Positions 1 through 9,540 are shown, numbered from the stretch's first letter. The stretch: DNA of 64,000 nucleotides from Nocardia sp. BMG51109 (GCF_000526215.1 NZ_JAFQ01000004.1:7254001-7318000); one strand, 5' to 3'. A program made the numbers and translations. The notes: generated by a model not told the origin, from the sequence alone.

Positions 1-296
1 GCCGCGCCCCGCTCCTCGCACGTCACCCGCGCGCGATGATGGCCCGGCGCAACGGGACCCGTATCCAGGTCCACCGTCCCGTCGGCACCGACCGCGCGCC
101 ACGGCATGTCGACGCCGGGCGCCTCGATGCGGCACGCCTGCCCCTGCTTCGCCTCCGTCACGTGCGCGGTGATCGTCGGGCCGCCGCGCACGACCGCCGA
201 CGGCGTGGCCGACGCGGTGGCGGCCCCGACGACGACAACGATCCCCACCGCACCGGCGAGGGCGGCGGACCACCGCATGGGCTTCGAACGGCTCAT
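1..296 (-). CDS. Secreted hypothetical protein, C-terminus cut by the window edge
   Basis: About 98 N-terminal residues are visible, starting at the ATG at 296 and running off the left edge. They begin with basic residues (MSRSKP), a hydrophobic stretch of about 20 residues rich in Ala, Val and Gly, and an Ala-Thr-Ala-Ser-Ala type cleavage region, so this is a probable Sec signal peptide. Two cysteines follow in the mature part, which suggests a disulfide-bonded extracytoplasmic protein. The family is not recognised. It lies directly downstream of apt on the same strand, 54 bases after the apt stop, and may be co-transcribed with it. Confidence 0.6.
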   Translation of the reverse strand, partial: MSRSKPMRWSAALAGAVGIVVVVGAATASATPSAVVRGGPTITAHVTEAKQGQACRIEAPGVDMPWRAVGADGTVDLDTGPVAPGHHRARVTCEERGA

Positions 297-350
297 AGGA
301 TCACGATCGCCGAGCATAGCCACCGCCCACCCGCGCCCACAACCGCCTCG

Positions 351-923
351 CTACAGGCTGACGATCGAGGTCAGCGGGTAGTCGCCCTGCCGCTCCCGCC
401 CGCCGAGGAAGCTCAGCTCCAGCACCACGGCCGCGGCCACCACCTCGGCACCGGCGGAGGCGAACAGCTCCGCGCTCGCCGCCAGCGTGCCGCCCGTCGC
501 GAGCACGTCGTCGAGCAGCAGCACCCGGCGGCCCGCCAGATCGATGCCGTCGGCCGGGATCTCCAGCGCGGCCGAACCGTATTCGAGGGTGTACTCGCGC
601 GACAACACCGGCGGCGGCAGCTTGCCCGCCTTGCGCACCGCCACCACACCGGTGCCCAGCGCCGCCGCCACGCCCGCGCCGAGCAGGAATCCGCGGGCGT
701 CCACGCCGGCCACCAGATCGACGTCGCCGGCGCAGGTGCCCAGACACTCGATCACCACATGAAAGCCCTCGGCGTCGGCGAACACCGGCGTCAGGTCCGC
801 GAAACGCACTCCCGGCGTCGGGAAGTCGTCGTGCCAGCGGGTCAGGCGCTGCACCGCCTCCGCCGCCCGCGCCAGCCGCTCGCCGGCGATCTCCTCTGTT
901 TCCACCATTCCATGTTTGCTCAT
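351..923 (-). CDS. apt: Adenine phosphoribosyltransferase
   Basis: Purine salvage enzyme that makes AMP and pyrophosphate from adenine and PRPP in the cytoplasm. The 190-residue protein has the PRPP-binding motif VLLLDDVLATGGTL in its C-terminal third and the Apt-type segment FPTPGVRFADLTP near residue 35, and its length is normal for the family. The start chosen is the ATG at 923, preceded by a GAGGGATG ribosome-binding sequence; a second ATG lies five codons in. It follows the oligopeptide-binding lipoprotein gene on the same strand by 33 bases. This secDF-lipoprotein-apt order is conserved in mycobacteria and nocardiae, where rel normally comes next (outside this window). Confidence 0.95.
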   Translation of the reverse strand: MSKHGMVETEEIAGERLARAAEAVQRLTRWHDDFPTPGVRFADLTPVFADAEGFHVVIECLGTCAGDVDLVAGVDARGFLLGAGVAAALGTGVVAVRKAGKLPPPVLSREYTLEYGSAALEIPADGIDLAGRRVLLLDDVLATGGTLAASAELFASAGAEVVAAAVVLELSFLGGRERQGDYPLTSIVSL

Positions 924-956
924 CTACACCCATCCCTCAGCTCGCGCACGAAATAT

Positions 957-2708
957 TCAGCGCGACAACACCCAGCGGTCCATATTCCAACCCGCACCCG
1001 CCTTGGTCGGGTTGGCGATCCCGTTCTCCATTCCGTCCCCGAACGCGATCGTCCGCGGCGTGCCGAACAGCGGAATCGACGGCATCTCACTCCACAGCAG
1101 GTTCTCCGCCTCGGTGTCGAGGTTCAGCACCGTAGTCGAATTGTCCTCGGCCGCAAGCTGATCCGCGATGGCATCGTAACGTCCGTTGCCGAAGCGGCCG
1201 AAATTCAGCCCGTCGCCGGTGCGCAGCGCCGCCGTCGCCTCGATCCCGGGCAGCGACCCGGCCGGGCCGGGTGCGGCGGCGGTGCTCCCCAGCACCGCGT
1301 CCACCGCACCCTCGCCGAGCCGGGACGGCGTGAAATCCGGTGTGCCCGCGTCCACGACGGTGACCCCCGCCGCCCGGCACGCCTCCGCGATCGCCGCCAC
1401 CGTCTGCGCGCGGCGATCGTCCGGCTTGCGATAGCCGATGCGGACGGTCGGATTCTGCACCCCGGCCGCGGCCAGTGCACGCTGCGCCGCCGCCGGGTCG
1501 CCGGTGCGATACTTGTCGGCCGGACCCGTGACTGCCGGGTAGTACAGCGAATCCGCCTGCACCGTACGGGAATTCAGCGGTCCGGCGCCCAGTCCCGACT
1601 CGTTCTGGAAGCCCGGATGGCCGAACTTGTCGAACAGTGCCTGGCGCGGCACGCACAGCGCGAACGCCCGCCGCGCCTCGGCCGAGCCGAACAGCCCGGC
1701 GCTGGACAGCGTCAGCTGCTCGGCGCCGCGGCCGGGCACGTTCTCCACCGAGAACCCGTCCAGGTTCAGGTCCGGCACCGATCCGCCGCCGACGTCGACG
1801 ACCCCGACCTCCTTGTCGGCGAGCTTCTGCTTCAGATCGGTGTTCTTCGGCCACACCACCACGCGCGGCGTGCGGGCCTGATTGCCCCACCAGTTCTCGT
1901 TCTTCACCAGCACCAGACCGTCGCTGTCGCTGTAGGACTCGATGCGGTAGGGCCCCGAGGACGGCAGCAGTTCGGTATCCAGCTCGCCCGGTTTCAGGTT
2001 CCATCCGGTGTTCCAGAACTGCGCCAGCCGGTCGAGCGCGTTCGTATCCCCCGCCTGCACCGCCGCCACGACGTTCGACACCCCGGCCGCCTCGGCCGCC
2101 ACGTGCGCGGGCATCAGGTCGCCCGCGTTGAACAGCGTCTGCCAGGGGAGGAAGCGCTGGTTGGGCCGGAACACCACGGTCGCGTCCTTCGAGCCCGGCT
2201 GGCATTCCACCCGCTCGATATCGGAGTACCCCGCGGTGGAGGCCGCGTCGAACATCGGGACCGGGCCGCCCGGACCGGGTTTGGTGAACCGGCCGCTGCG
2301 CGCGGCCCATTCCAGCACCAGGTCGTCGCATGAGGTCGCGACTCCGTCGGAGTATTTTCCGTCCGGGTTGAGCCGGTACTGGATGGTCTGCGACTCGCCG
2401 GGCACCTCCTTCGCGGTGCCGAAATCGGTATCCGCGACCGGCTGGCCGTCCGGGCCGGTGTAGTAGAACCCGGTCAGCACCCGCGAGAACACCGCCGCCG
2501 CACCGCCGCTCGCGCCGGACGTGCTGCCGCCGTTGTAACTCACCGGCACCGCGTCGACCGCGTAACCGATCGACGGCACCTGGTTCTTGCTGCCGCATCC
2601 GGCAAGGACGCCGCCGGCGAGCGCACCGGCCGCCAGCACCCCCGCCACCCGTAGCGCACCCCGCCGCACCCGCGACCCGGGGTCGCGTCCGGCTCCGTCG
2701 TTACGCAC
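957..2708 (-). CDS. ABC transporter substrate-binding lipoprotein (family 5, DppA-like)
   Basis: Extracytoplasmic solute-binding protein of the peptide/nickel (SBP family 5) type, anchored to the membrane as a lipoprotein. With a GTG start at 2708 it has 583 residues: a signal peptide with VLAGC lipobox at about residue 40, then the large two-lobed binding domain. The start was chosen because GGAGGAGG lies a few bases upstream and the signal peptide begins just after it. An open frame extends upstream to 2900 but encodes an Arg/Gly/Pro-rich sequence unlike a signal peptide. The position between secF and apt matches the DppA-like lipoprotein of M. tuberculosis (Rv2585c, from memory). No permease or ATPase for it is nearby. 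The true ligand is unknown. Confidence 0.88.
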   Translation of the reverse strand: MRNDGAGRDPGSRVRRGALRVAGVLAAGALAGGVLAGCGSKNQVPSIGYAVDAVPVSYNGGSTSGASGGAAAVFSRVLTGFYYTGPDGQPVADTDFGTAKEVPGESQTIQYRLNPDGKYSDGVATSCDDLVLEWAARSGRFTKPGPGGPVPMFDAASTAGYSDIERVECQPGSKDATVVFRPNQRFLPWQTLFNAGDLMPAHVAAEAAGVSNVVAAVQAGDTNALDRLAQFWNTGWNLKPGELDTELLPSSGPYRIESYSDSDGLVLVKNENWWGNQARTPRVVVWPKNTDLKQKLADKEVGVVDVGGGSVPDLNLDGFSVENVPGRGAEQLTLSSAGLFGSAEARRAFALCVPRQALFDKFGHPGFQNESGLGAGPLNSRTVQADSLYYPAVTGPADKYRTGDPAAAQRALAAAGVQNPTVRIGYRKPDDRRAQTVAAIAEACRAAGVTVVDAGTPDFTPSRLGEGAVDAVLGSTAAAPGPAGSLPGIEATAALRTGDGLNFGRFGNGRYDAIADQLAAEDNSTTVLNLDTEAENLLWSEMPSIPLFGTPRTIAFGDGMENGIANPTKAGAGWNMDRWVLSR

Positions 2709-2793
2709 ACCGCCTCCTCCGGGCCCCTGGCTCCCGCCGCCGACGGCCGGGGACAGCTCCGAGTCCTTCGTCGTTACGCAAGCCGTCTCCTCC
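2696..2793 (-). repeat. Duplicated ribosome-binding/start region
   Basis: A 25-base sequence spanning the Shine-Dalgarno and start codon of the lipoprotein gene (2696-2720) is repeated at 2769-2793 with three mismatches. On the minus strand both copies read GGAGGAG, then a start-like codon, then CGTAACGACG. The downstream copy has GTG and is the likely real start. The upstream copy has TTG and opens a short Arg-rich frame. This looks like a small local duplication of a translation start. Confidence 0.55.
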
Positions 2794-2951
2794 GGCCCCG
2801 TCGCCACCGACCGACCACGCCACCGACCGACCCGCCACCGATGGGCCACGCCACCGATCGACGACGGGCCCCAGCGCGACGGCCGGCTCGACCCCGGCAC
2901 GTGCCCACCCCGCCGCGCCGCGGCCGCTCACCGTGTGTGCCCACGGCACAC

Positions 2952-4160
2952 TCAGTGCCTTCTCTTCTGCCTCTTCCCGCTGGGCCGGGCACCGGGTCTC
3001 GGTGCGCCGGAACCGGGTGGGCGCTGCTGCCGGGCCATGCCGCTGGCCGCGCCGGCGCGTTCCGCCGCGGCCTCACCGATCCGCGCGCTGCCGGCGTTCG
3101 CCCGCTTGGCGAGCACCTTCCTGGTGTGCGCGGCGACCGGGCCGAAGCGCTCCTTGATCGACACCAGAATCGGCACCGCGAAGAAGATCGACGAGTAGGC
3201 GCCGACGATCATGCCGACCAGCTGCACCAGCGCCAGATCCTTCAGCGTGCCCACGCCGAGCAGCCACACCGCGATCACCAGCATGCCGATGATCGGCAGG
3301 ATGCCGATCACGGTCGTGTTGATCGAGCGCATCAGGGTCTGGTTGGCGGCCAGATTGGCCTGTTCGCCGTAGGTCCGCCGGGTCAGGTGCAGCACCCCGC
3401 GGGTGTTCTCCTCCACCTTGTCGAACACCACGACGTTGTCGTAGAGCACGTAACCGAGAATCGTCAGCAGGCCGATGACCGCGGCCGGCGTCACCTCGAA
3501 GCCGACGATCGAATAGATGCCGGCCGTGACGATCAGGTTGAAGAACAGCGAGGCGATCGCGGCGACCGACATGTCGCGTTCGAACCGGATGGCGATGTAG
3601 ATCATCGTCAGTGCCACGAACACCACCAGCGCGATGATCGCCTTGCGGGTGATCTCCCCGCCCCACGTCTCGCTGATCTCGGCGATGCTGATCGAGTTGC
3701 GGGTCACCGTGCCGCTGGAGTCCTTCGGATGGAAGGCGTCGAACAAGGCCGTCTGCACCTTGTCCTGCTGTGCGGCATCCAGTGTGTCCGAACGGATCTC
3801 GAATGCCGCGGAGGCACCGGAGCCGACCTTCTGCACCGTGACCGGGTCGTGGCCGAGCGCCTCGTTGTAGGCCTGCTCCACCTGCGAGGTGTCCATATCG
3901 CCCGAGGCCGGCAACTGGATCCGGGTGCCGCCGGCGAAATCGATGCCGAGGGTGAACCCGCGCAGCACGATGCTCAGCAGCGCGATCACCACCAGCGCCA
4001 GGCTCAGCGCGTAGTAGAACCGCCGCCGGCCGACGATCTCGAATCCGCCGGTGCCGGTGTAGAGGCGCTCGAAGAAACTGTGCTTGGGCGCGGGCCCGGC
4101 CGGCTCGGCCGGACCGTCGGCGGGTCCCGCGTCGAGGACGGAATGGTTGCTCATCCTCAT
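2952..4160 (-). CDS. secF: Protein translocase subunit SecF
   Basis: Membrane subunit of SecDF, which uses the proton motive force to help complete Sec-dependent export. The 402-residue protein has an N-terminal cytoplasmic tail, a first membrane helix near residue 45, the periplasmic domain with the family motif [10 protein letters not shown], then five further helices. A basic C-terminal tail (about 60 residues, ending KRQKRRH) is longer than in E. coli but common in actinomycetes. The ATG at 4160 overlaps the secD stop by four bases (ATGA), so the two are translationally coupled. It is followed by the DppA-like lipoprotein gene. Confidence 0.96.
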   Translation of the reverse strand: MRMSNHSVLDAGPADGPAEPAGPAPKHSFFERLYTGTGGFEIVGRRRFYYALSLALVVIALLSIVLRGFTLGIDFAGGTRIQLPASGDMDTSQVEQAYNEALGHDPVTVQKVGSGASAAFEIRSDTLDAAQQDKVQTALFDAFHPKDSSGTVTRNSISIAEISETWGGEITRKAIIALVVFVALTMIYIAIRFERDMSVAAIASLFFNLIVTAGIYSIVGFEVTPAAVIGLLTILGYVLYDNVVVFDKVEENTRGVLHLTRRTYGEQANLAANQTLMRSINTTVIGILPIIGMLVIAVWLLGVGTLKDLALVQLVGMIVGAYSSIFFAVPILVSIKERFGPVAAHTRKVLAKRANAGSARIGEAAAERAGAASGMARQQRPPGSGAPRPGARPSGKRQKRRH

Positions 4161-6046
4161 GCCTCCTTCACCAGCGCGCCGGCGGCGGCCTTGCGTTCAC
4201 GGGCGAGCTGCTGGACCGCGCCCAGGCCGTTGATCGAGGGCTTGGCCCAGAACGGCGAGCGCGAGGCCATCATCATCAGCGGCGCGGTGACCAGGTACAG
4301 CACGACCACGTCCAGGACCGTGGTCAGACCCAGCGTGAACGCGAAGCCCTTCACCTGGCCGGCGGCCAGGATGTACAGCACCGCCGAGGCGATCAGGCTG
4401 ACGGTCTTACCCGACAGGTTGGTGCGCTGGGCCCGGGACCAGCCGCGCGGCACCGCCGAACGGAAACTTCGGCCCTCGCGCATCTCGTCCTTTATTCGTT
4501 CGAAGAACACCACGAACGAGTCCGCGGTCATACCGATGCCGATGATCAGACCCGCGATACCGGCCAGATCCAGCGTGAAGTTGATCCACCGTCCCAGGAG
4601 CACGATGATGCCGTACACCGCGAAACCCGAAGCGACCAGCGAGAATCCGGCCAGGAAGCCGAGCATCCGGTAGTAGAGCAGGCAGTACAGCAGCACCGCG
4701 ACCAGGCCGATGGCGCCGGCGATCAGGCCGGCCTGCAGCGACGCCAGACCCAGGGTCGCCGAGACCGTCTGCGCCTCCGAGGTGGCGAACGACAGCGGCA
4801 GCGAACCGTACTTCAGCTGGTTGGCGAGCGCCTTCGACGAGTCGGTATTGAAGTTGCCGGTGATCTGGGTGCTGCCGCCCTGCTGCGGGCCCTGCTGCAC
4901 CTGCGGAGCGCTGACCACCTTGGAGTCGAGCGTGAACGCCACCTGCTGCTGGACGTATTCACCGGTCAGCTGCGCCCACGGATCGGCCGACTTGAAGGTC
5001 AGGTTCACCGTCCACTGCGACTGCTGCTGATCGAACTCCGCGCTGGCGTCCTTGATGTCCTGGCCGTCGATGCGGCTCTTGTCCAGCACGTAGACCTGGG
5101 TGCCGTCGGTCGAGCAGGTCACCAGGGGCAGGTTCGGATCGTCGTTCCCGGTCAGCGGGTCCGGCTTGCTGCAGTCCAGGGCGGCGACCGCCAGCTGCTG
5201 GATCTGCGGGTCGGTGCTCTGCCGCAGTTCCTTCTGCGCGTCGATCTCTTCCTTGGTCTGCTGCCCCGAGGGGGTCTGCTGCCCCGAGGGCTGACCGCCG
5301 GGCTGCGGCGCCGGGCTCGGCTCCGGCGCGGGGGTCTCCGGCGGCGCCGGACTCTCCGGGGCCGGGTTGTCGGAAGGGGTGGGCGCCTGCGCCGGGAACA
5401 CCCGGTTCTGCGTCGCGCCGCCGGTCTCGCCGGACGGTTCCGGGGCCGGTGCCGTCCCCGCGTCGGCCGGCGGGGCCTGGTCGCCCTGCGGTAGTTGCGG
5501 TATGCCGCCGGGAAGTTGACCGCCGTCACCGGGGGCACCCGGCATCTGAAGACCGCCGAGGCCACCCGGCATCTCACCACCGCCGAGGCCACCCGGCATC
5601 GCACCACCGCCGAGACCGCCCGGCATCTGGCCGCCACCCATGCCGCCCGCGCTCGGAGGCTGACCCGGGGCGCCGGCATACAGGACCGGCCGGATGTAGA
5701 GCTTGGCGGTGGTCGCGAGGGACTTGGCCTGCTGGCCGTCCTCACCGGGGACGGTGATCACCAGGTTGCTGCCGTCGATGACGACCTCGGACCCGGCCAC
5801 GCCGAGACCGTTCACCCGGGACTCGATGATCTGCTGGGCCTGCTTCAGGCTGTCCTGGCTGGGCTTGCTGCCGTCGGGGGTGCGCGCGGTCAGCGTCACC
5901 CGGGTGCCGCCCTGCAGGTCGATGCCCAGGTTCGGCTTCGGGGACTTGTCGGCGGTGAAGAACACCAGCAGGTAGATCACGGCCAAGAGCGCGGCGTAGA
6001 CGCCGAGCAATCGCAGCGGATGCCCCGTCCCCTTGGAAGGTGGCAC
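4157..6046 (-). CDS. secD: Protein translocase subunit SecD
   Basis: Larger SecDF subunit, a proton-driven membrane protein of the Sec pathway. The 629-residue protein has an N-terminal helix, the [11 protein letters not shown] motif at about residue 40, a large extracytoplasmic domain and five C-terminal helices with the [20 protein letters not shown] segment typical of SecD. About 140 residues of low-complexity Gly/Pro/Met/Gln sequence are inserted in the extracytoplasmic domain (roughly residues 130-270). Such inserts occur in actinomycete SecD, but this one is long and contains a 9-residue tandem repeat. It sits 100 bases after yajC and overlaps secF by four bases. Confidence 0.96.
   Translation of the reverse strand: MPPSKGTGHPLRLLGVYAALLAVIYLLVFFTADKSPKPNLGIDLQGGTRVTLTARTPDGSKPSQDSLKQAQQIIESRVNGLGVAGSEVVIDGSNLVITVPGEDGQQAKSLATTAKLYIRPVLYAGAPGQPPSAGGMGGGQMPGGLGGGAMPGGLGGGEMPGGLGGLQMPGAPGDGGQLPGGIPQLPQGDQAPPADAGTAPAPEPSGETGGATQNRVFPAQAPTPSDNPAPESPAPPETPAPEPSPAPQPGGQPSGQQTPSGQQTKEEIDAQKELRQSTDPQIQQLAVAALDCSKPDPLTGNDDPNLPLVTCSTDGTQVYVLDKSRIDGQDIKDASAEFDQQQSQWTVNLTFKSADPWAQLTGEYVQQQVAFTLDSKVVSAPQVQQGPQQGGSTQITGNFNTDSSKALANQLKYGSLPLSFATSEAQTVSATLGLASLQAGLIAGAIGLVAVLLYCLLYYRMLGFLAGFSLVASGFAVYGIIVLLGRWINFTLDLAGIAGLIIGIGMTADSFVVFFERIKDEMREGRSFRSAVPRGWSRAQRTNLSGKTVSLIASAVLYILAAGQVKGFAFTLGLTTVLDVVVLYLVTAPLMMMASRSPFWAKPSINGLGAVQQLARERKAAAGALVKEA
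5537..5644 (-). repeat. 27-bp tandem repeat inside secD
   Basis: Four copies, starting at 5537, 5564, 5591 and 5618, encode the nonapeptide family [33 protein letters not shown] in the disordered extracytoplasmic insert of SecD. The unit length is a multiple of three, so copy-number change would not break the frame. Confidence 0.8.
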
Positions 6047-6146
6047 AGTACTTGTCTCCTAGGCGGTGTCGGATGAGAAGCGGTGTCGGACATGCGCCGA
6101 CGCCACCGCACCGCGGACTCGCGGCGGCGCGATGGCGCGCGTGGGG

Positions 6147-6623
6147 TCAGTCCTTGCTCAGGCGGCCGGCGGTGTCCTCGACCGATTCCTCCACGGCCGT
6201 GGTGCCCGCGGTGGCGTCCGAGGTGACCTTGGCCTGCGTCGGCGCGGTCCCGGTCGACTCGTGCTCCGTCGACTTGTGCTCCGTCGGCTTGTCCTCGGCC
6301 GACTTGTCCTGCGTCGACTCGGACGCCGCGGCCTCGTCGGCCGGCTCGGCGGTCTCGGTGGTCTCGGCGTCGTCGGTGCGGACGTCGCGGACCGCGGCGC
6401 GCAACCAGGTGGTCACGACGTCTTCGGCGATCTCGATGTCGACCGTCGTGTCGTCGGTGTCGACGACGGTGCCGTACAAGCCCGACGTGGTGGTGACGCG
6501 GTCGCCGATCTTCACTGTCGCCTGCATGGAAGCGACCTTCTCCGCCTCCCGCTTCTGGCGGCGGACACCGAGGAACATCGGCACGAGCAGGGCTACCAGC
6601 AGCAGCGGAAACAGCAGTTCCAT
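6147..6623 (-). CDS. yajC: Preprotein translocase auxiliary subunit YajC
   Basis: Small single-pass membrane protein associated with SecDF. The 158-residue product starts with a hydrophobic helix (residues 1-20), followed by the basic segment RRQKREAEKV and the conserved core with KIGDRVTTTSGLYGTV. Residues from about 85 to the end are an acidic, Thr/Glu/Ser-rich tail with repeats such as EDKPTEHKSTEHEST. This tail makes it longer than the roughly 110 residues of E. coli YajC. It heads the yajC-secD-secF operon. In related genomes ruvB lies close upstream; here about 22 kb of accessory genes separate them. Confidence 0.93.
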   Translation of the reverse strand: MELLFPLLLVALLVPMFLGVRRQKREAEKVASMQATVKIGDRVTTTSGLYGTVVDTDDTTVDIEIAEDVVTTWLRAAVRDVRTDDAETTETAEPADEAAASESTQDKSAEDKPTEHKSTEHESTGTAPTQAKVTSDATAGTTAVEESVEDTAGRLSKD

Positions 6624-6785
6624 CGTGTTAGTCGGTCCCTAGTCTGTGGGTTGGGATGGTTGTTTACCCACACAGTCTGCCAGTCCCGCCGAATACCGCC
6701 ACACCCGCACACCCGGCGCGCGGGCGCCACCGCATAGCACGTGCCGGCACCCGGACATCGAGATGTCCGTGACCAGCGGATTCGC

Positions 6786-7490
6786 CTAGGCCGGCTGTTC
6801 GTCGCCGCCCTGCAGCTTGAAGTTGTAGGTGCCGTAGCGCGGGAAGTCGGTCCCCGCGTCCTCCCAGCTGTAACCGCGGCGGCCGACATGGATGAGACGA
6901 ATGCTGGAATCGGCCATGATGCGGAAGCCGCTGCGGTGCGCGCGCTCGCAGAAGGCGTAGTCCTCGCCCAGGTACCAGTGGTTCTCGCCGTCCTGCTTGA
7001 TCTCCGGCAGGAAATACGGCACGGTGACGCGGCCGAATTGCTTGTTGCACAGCGGCAACTTCTCGTGCTCGGCCATCGTCTCGTAGACGGTGCGCTGCGT
7101 GTACAGGAACCCGGTGGCGGCGTACTTGAGTTCGAGCAGGCCGCCCTCCTTGCCGAACATGATCCGCTCGGTGCCCGGCAGCACGTGGCAGGCCAGCGCG
7201 CGGACGCCCTTCTTCGGGTAGATGCCGCAGACGATCGGCAGGTCGTGCTCGCGCAGCTTGTCCACCGAATCCGCGTCGAAGCCGATGTCCGAGTCGATCC
7301 ACATCAGCGCGTCGAAGCCGTCCAGCAGCGCGTCCGTGGCCATCTGGCTGCGGCCCTGATCGATCGCGGCGAACCCCTGGACGGTGCGGACCGTGTAGCC
7401 GCGCCTTTCCAGTTCGCTCAATCCGCGGGCGCAGTCGGGCTCGATATAGCTGCCGACCGGAACAAGTACGACGCAACGGGACGGATCCAT
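6786..7490 (-). CDS. Glycosyltransferase-like protein (GT-A fold, family 2-like)
   Basis: A 234-residue protein with features of GT-A glycosyltransferases: an N-terminal beta strand CVVLVPVGSYIEP, and the DxD-like segment MWIDSDIGFDADS near residue 63, which would bind the metal and the nucleotide sugar. No membrane segment is visible. It is shorter than typical family-2 enzymes (250-330 residues) and the acceptor is unknown. The ATG at 7490 has a good GAGGGAG ribosome-binding site. It lies 72 bases downstream of the YezG-like gene on the same strand, so it may be the last gene of the minus-strand ESX-associated operon; a role in modifying those products is only a guess. Confidence 0.7.
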   Translation of the reverse strand: MDPSRCVVLVPVGSYIEPDCARGLSELERRGYTVRTVQGFAAIDQGRSQMATDALLDGFDALMWIDSDIGFDADSVDKLREHDLPIVCGIYPKKGVRALACHVLPGTERIMFGKEGGLLELKYAATGFLYTQRTVYETMAEHEKLPLCNKQFGRVTVPYFLPEIKQDGENHWYLGEDYAFCERAHRSGFRIMADSSIRLIHVGRRGYSWEDAGTDFPRYGTYNFKLQGGDEQPA

Positions 7491-7561
7491 AGGGTTATTT
7501 CTCCCTCATCGGGTTGACGGCGAGCACAACAGCGGGTTGCCGGTGGGTTATTCGATCATGG

Positions 7562-9037
7562 TCATGCGGTCAGGCCGGCGAGCGCGAACTGGTACATCGC
7601 ACCCGCCAGGTCGGTCTCCGAACCCTCGATATCGAAGGCGCGCAACACGATATCGGCGGTGACACCGTGGGTCTCGGCGGCCTCGGCGAGTTCGGCCACC
7701 ACCGGCCGGGAGGCCTGCTCACCCAGGACGGCGCAGACGACATCGACCACCGTGCCGGTCGTCCACACCCCCGGGATCGCCGGGCCGATTCCGGGCGGGT
7801 CGGGCGACTCACCGCGGTACCAGCCGCTGCCGTCCCACCAGTAGCAGAATGTGAGCATGCCGGTGGCCGCCCGCTGGTTCAGGATGGGGTTGGCCAACCA
7901 TTCCGGTGCTCCCGCATAGTGATTCGGCAATTCCGCGTCCTGATTGTAGGCGGCCTCGAGTTCCGGCGCGTCCCACCGCCCGCCCGACAGCACGGCGCGG
8001 TTCCCGGGCAGCAAATACAGCGTCGAGCCGCTGCCGTCGGTCGCCTCGAACAATCCGGCCGACCCGACGATCCGCGGCCCGTTCTCGGAACCGATGGCGA
8101 CGGCGGCCGCGGCGACCGTCGTCCAGCGAGCCCAGAGCACCTGCGGGTCCGGCAGGCCGAGCGGAACGCCGCCGACCCCGTTCTCCCGATCGACCCGGGC
8201 CTGGACCACCGCTTGCCACGCCGTCCGGGACTGCCGGTCGCCGTGGTGCATATACGCCGCGAGCCAGACCGGCACCCGGTCGCGCGGGTAGGTCTCGAGA
8301 TCGGCGCGATAGGCCTCCGGGGGTTGCAGTTCGTCCGCGTCGAAACGGAAGTCGCCGTAGTCGTATTCGATGTTCACGACGTCGGAACCGGTGTGGTGCA
8401 ACAGGACTCGCCACCAGGCGCGGTCCTGTAGCGGGACCGTGATGGCACGCAGCAGCTGCACCAGCTCCACGGCGTCGCGGGGCACCTCCACCTGTGTGAT
8501 GTTGTCCAGATCGTCGGTGCAGAAGGCCACGTTCGACACCGACCGCACGGTCACCGAGAACACCATGTCCAGCCGCTGCCAGTCGGCGGGTGCGTTCGGC
8601 AGCACCGTGTCGACGATGGCGTGCGCGAGTTTCTGTACGTAGACCTCGGGATCGGCCGGGGCATCATCGGGCCCCGGCGCGCTCGTGGTCGCCGGAGAAC
8701 CCGGTGCGACGACGGCCGCCCCGTCGTGCGTGGAACGGTCGTGCGTGGAACGGTCGTGCGATGTCGGCGACACGATGCCCGATACCGGCGACGCGGCATC
8801 CGATGCCGGGGACATGGCGGCGTCCGATGCGGACGGGACAGGGGCGGGTGTCGGCGACACGGCGGCCGATGCCGACGGCGCGGCATTCTCGGACGATCCG
8901 CCCAGGGTGAATGCGATATCCGGTGCCGCGCCGGACTGTTCGTCGTGCGAATCGCCACGCTCGTGCCCGTCGGCGGCGGGCGGGGCATCCGATGTGGAGG
9001 AGGGTGTGTCGCCCACTCCGGTTTCGGCATTGCTCAT
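7562..9037 (-). CDS. YezG/DUF600-like protein with disordered N-terminal tail
   Basis: A 491-residue protein in three parts. Residues 1-125 are Ala/Ser/Pro/Asp-rich and disordered, and contain DIAFTLG at 40-46. Residues 130-285 resemble the YezG/DUF600 family, with WWRVLLHH, an EYDYGDF segment and the characteristic AYRADLETYPRDRVPVWLAA. Residues 285-491 form a second domain that I do not recognise (WYRGESPDPPGIGP, Trp-rich). YezG of Bacillus is the antitoxin of an LXG-type toxin, so an immunity or toxin-neutralising role fits, but no matching toxin domain is seen. The ATG overlaps the upstream YbaB-like gene stop by four bases (ATGA), indicating coupled translation. Confidence 0.65.
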   Translation of the reverse strand: MSNAETGVGDTPSSTSDAPPAADGHERGDSHDEQSGAAPDIAFTLGGSSENAAPSASAAVSPTPAPVPSASDAAMSPASDAASPVSGIVSPTSHDRSTHDRSTHDGAAVVAPGSPATTSAPGPDDAPADPEVYVQKLAHAIVDTVLPNAPADWQRLDMVFSVTVRSVSNVAFCTDDLDNITQVEVPRDAVELVQLLRAITVPLQDRAWWRVLLHHTGSDVVNIEYDYGDFRFDADELQPPEAYRADLETYPRDRVPVWLAAYMHHGDRQSRTAWQAVVQARVDRENGVGGVPLGLPDPQVLWARWTTVAAAAVAIGSENGPRIVGSAGLFEATDGSGSTLYLLPGNRAVLSGGRWDAPELEAAYNQDAELPNHYAGAPEWLANPILNQRAATGMLTFCYWWDGSGWYRGESPDPPGIGPAIPGVWTTGTVVDVVCAVLGEQASRPVVAELAEAAETHGVTADIVLRAFDIEGSETDLAGAMYQFALAGLTA

Positions 9038-9540
9038 GGTTGCCGGCCGTTCCCCGGGAAGCGGTCACCGTCCTCGCCGGACCGCATCGATCGGGCCGCG
9101 CCCGGGGTATCGGCGTCCGGATTCGTGCCGCGGCGCGCGTCCGGTGCACTGGTCGGCGCCCGGGAGGCGCCCGGTATGTTCTCCTCGAGGTCGATCGCGC
9201 CCGACAGCAGATCGGACAGTTTGGGCCAGCGCGCCCGGCGATCCAGCAAGGGCTGCACCATTTCCCGCATGCTGTCGGCGGCCTCCTGCGCGGCCCGCTG
9301 GGTCGCCGTCGTCACCGCCAGCGCGATCTCGTCGTCGGACAGGTCGTCGATCTTGTCGGAGAAGGTCACGTCGGTGAGAATGCCGTCGGCGTCCACGGTG
9401 ACGACCACCCGCCCGTCGTGCGCCGAGGCCGTCGCGGTCAGTTCCGCCCGCCGGCGATGCACGTCGACCGTCTCGCGGATCTGCTCCTGCAACCCCGCCA
9501 GCATCGTGGCCATCTCGTTCGCCAACCGCTCATTCGCCAT
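9034..9540 (-). CDS. YbaB/EspL-like protein 1
   Basis: A 168-residue protein whose residues 5-110 match the YbaB/EbfC nucleoid-associated fold: an N-terminal helix, then HDGRVVVTVDADGILTDVTF, then the LSDDEIALAV helix. The C-terminal 50 residues are disordered. In mycobacterial ESX loci the related EspL protein is linked to ESX substrates, so a chaperone or regulatory role for the neighbouring secreted proteins is more likely than general DNA packaging (inference from context). Two paralogues are encoded nearby (14504-14938 and 15261-15764). The start at 9540 has a GGAGGCGGG site. The gene sits between the giant CpnT-like gene and the YezG-like gene. Confidence 0.72.
   Translation of the reverse strand: MANERLANEMATMLAGLQEQIRETVDVHRRRAELTATASAHDGRVVVTVDADGILTDVTFSDKIDDLSDDEIALAVTTATQRAAQEAADSMREMVQPLLDRRARWPKLSDLLSGAIDLEENIPGASRAPTSAPDARRGTNPDADTPGAARSMRSGEDGDRFPGNGRQP

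Noticed and set aside
36..2333. A 765-codon open frame on the plus strand opposite apt and the lipoprotein gene
   Set aside because: Arg/His/Pro-rich composition, no domain, and exact antisense of two well-supported genes. Long antisense frames are common at this GC content.
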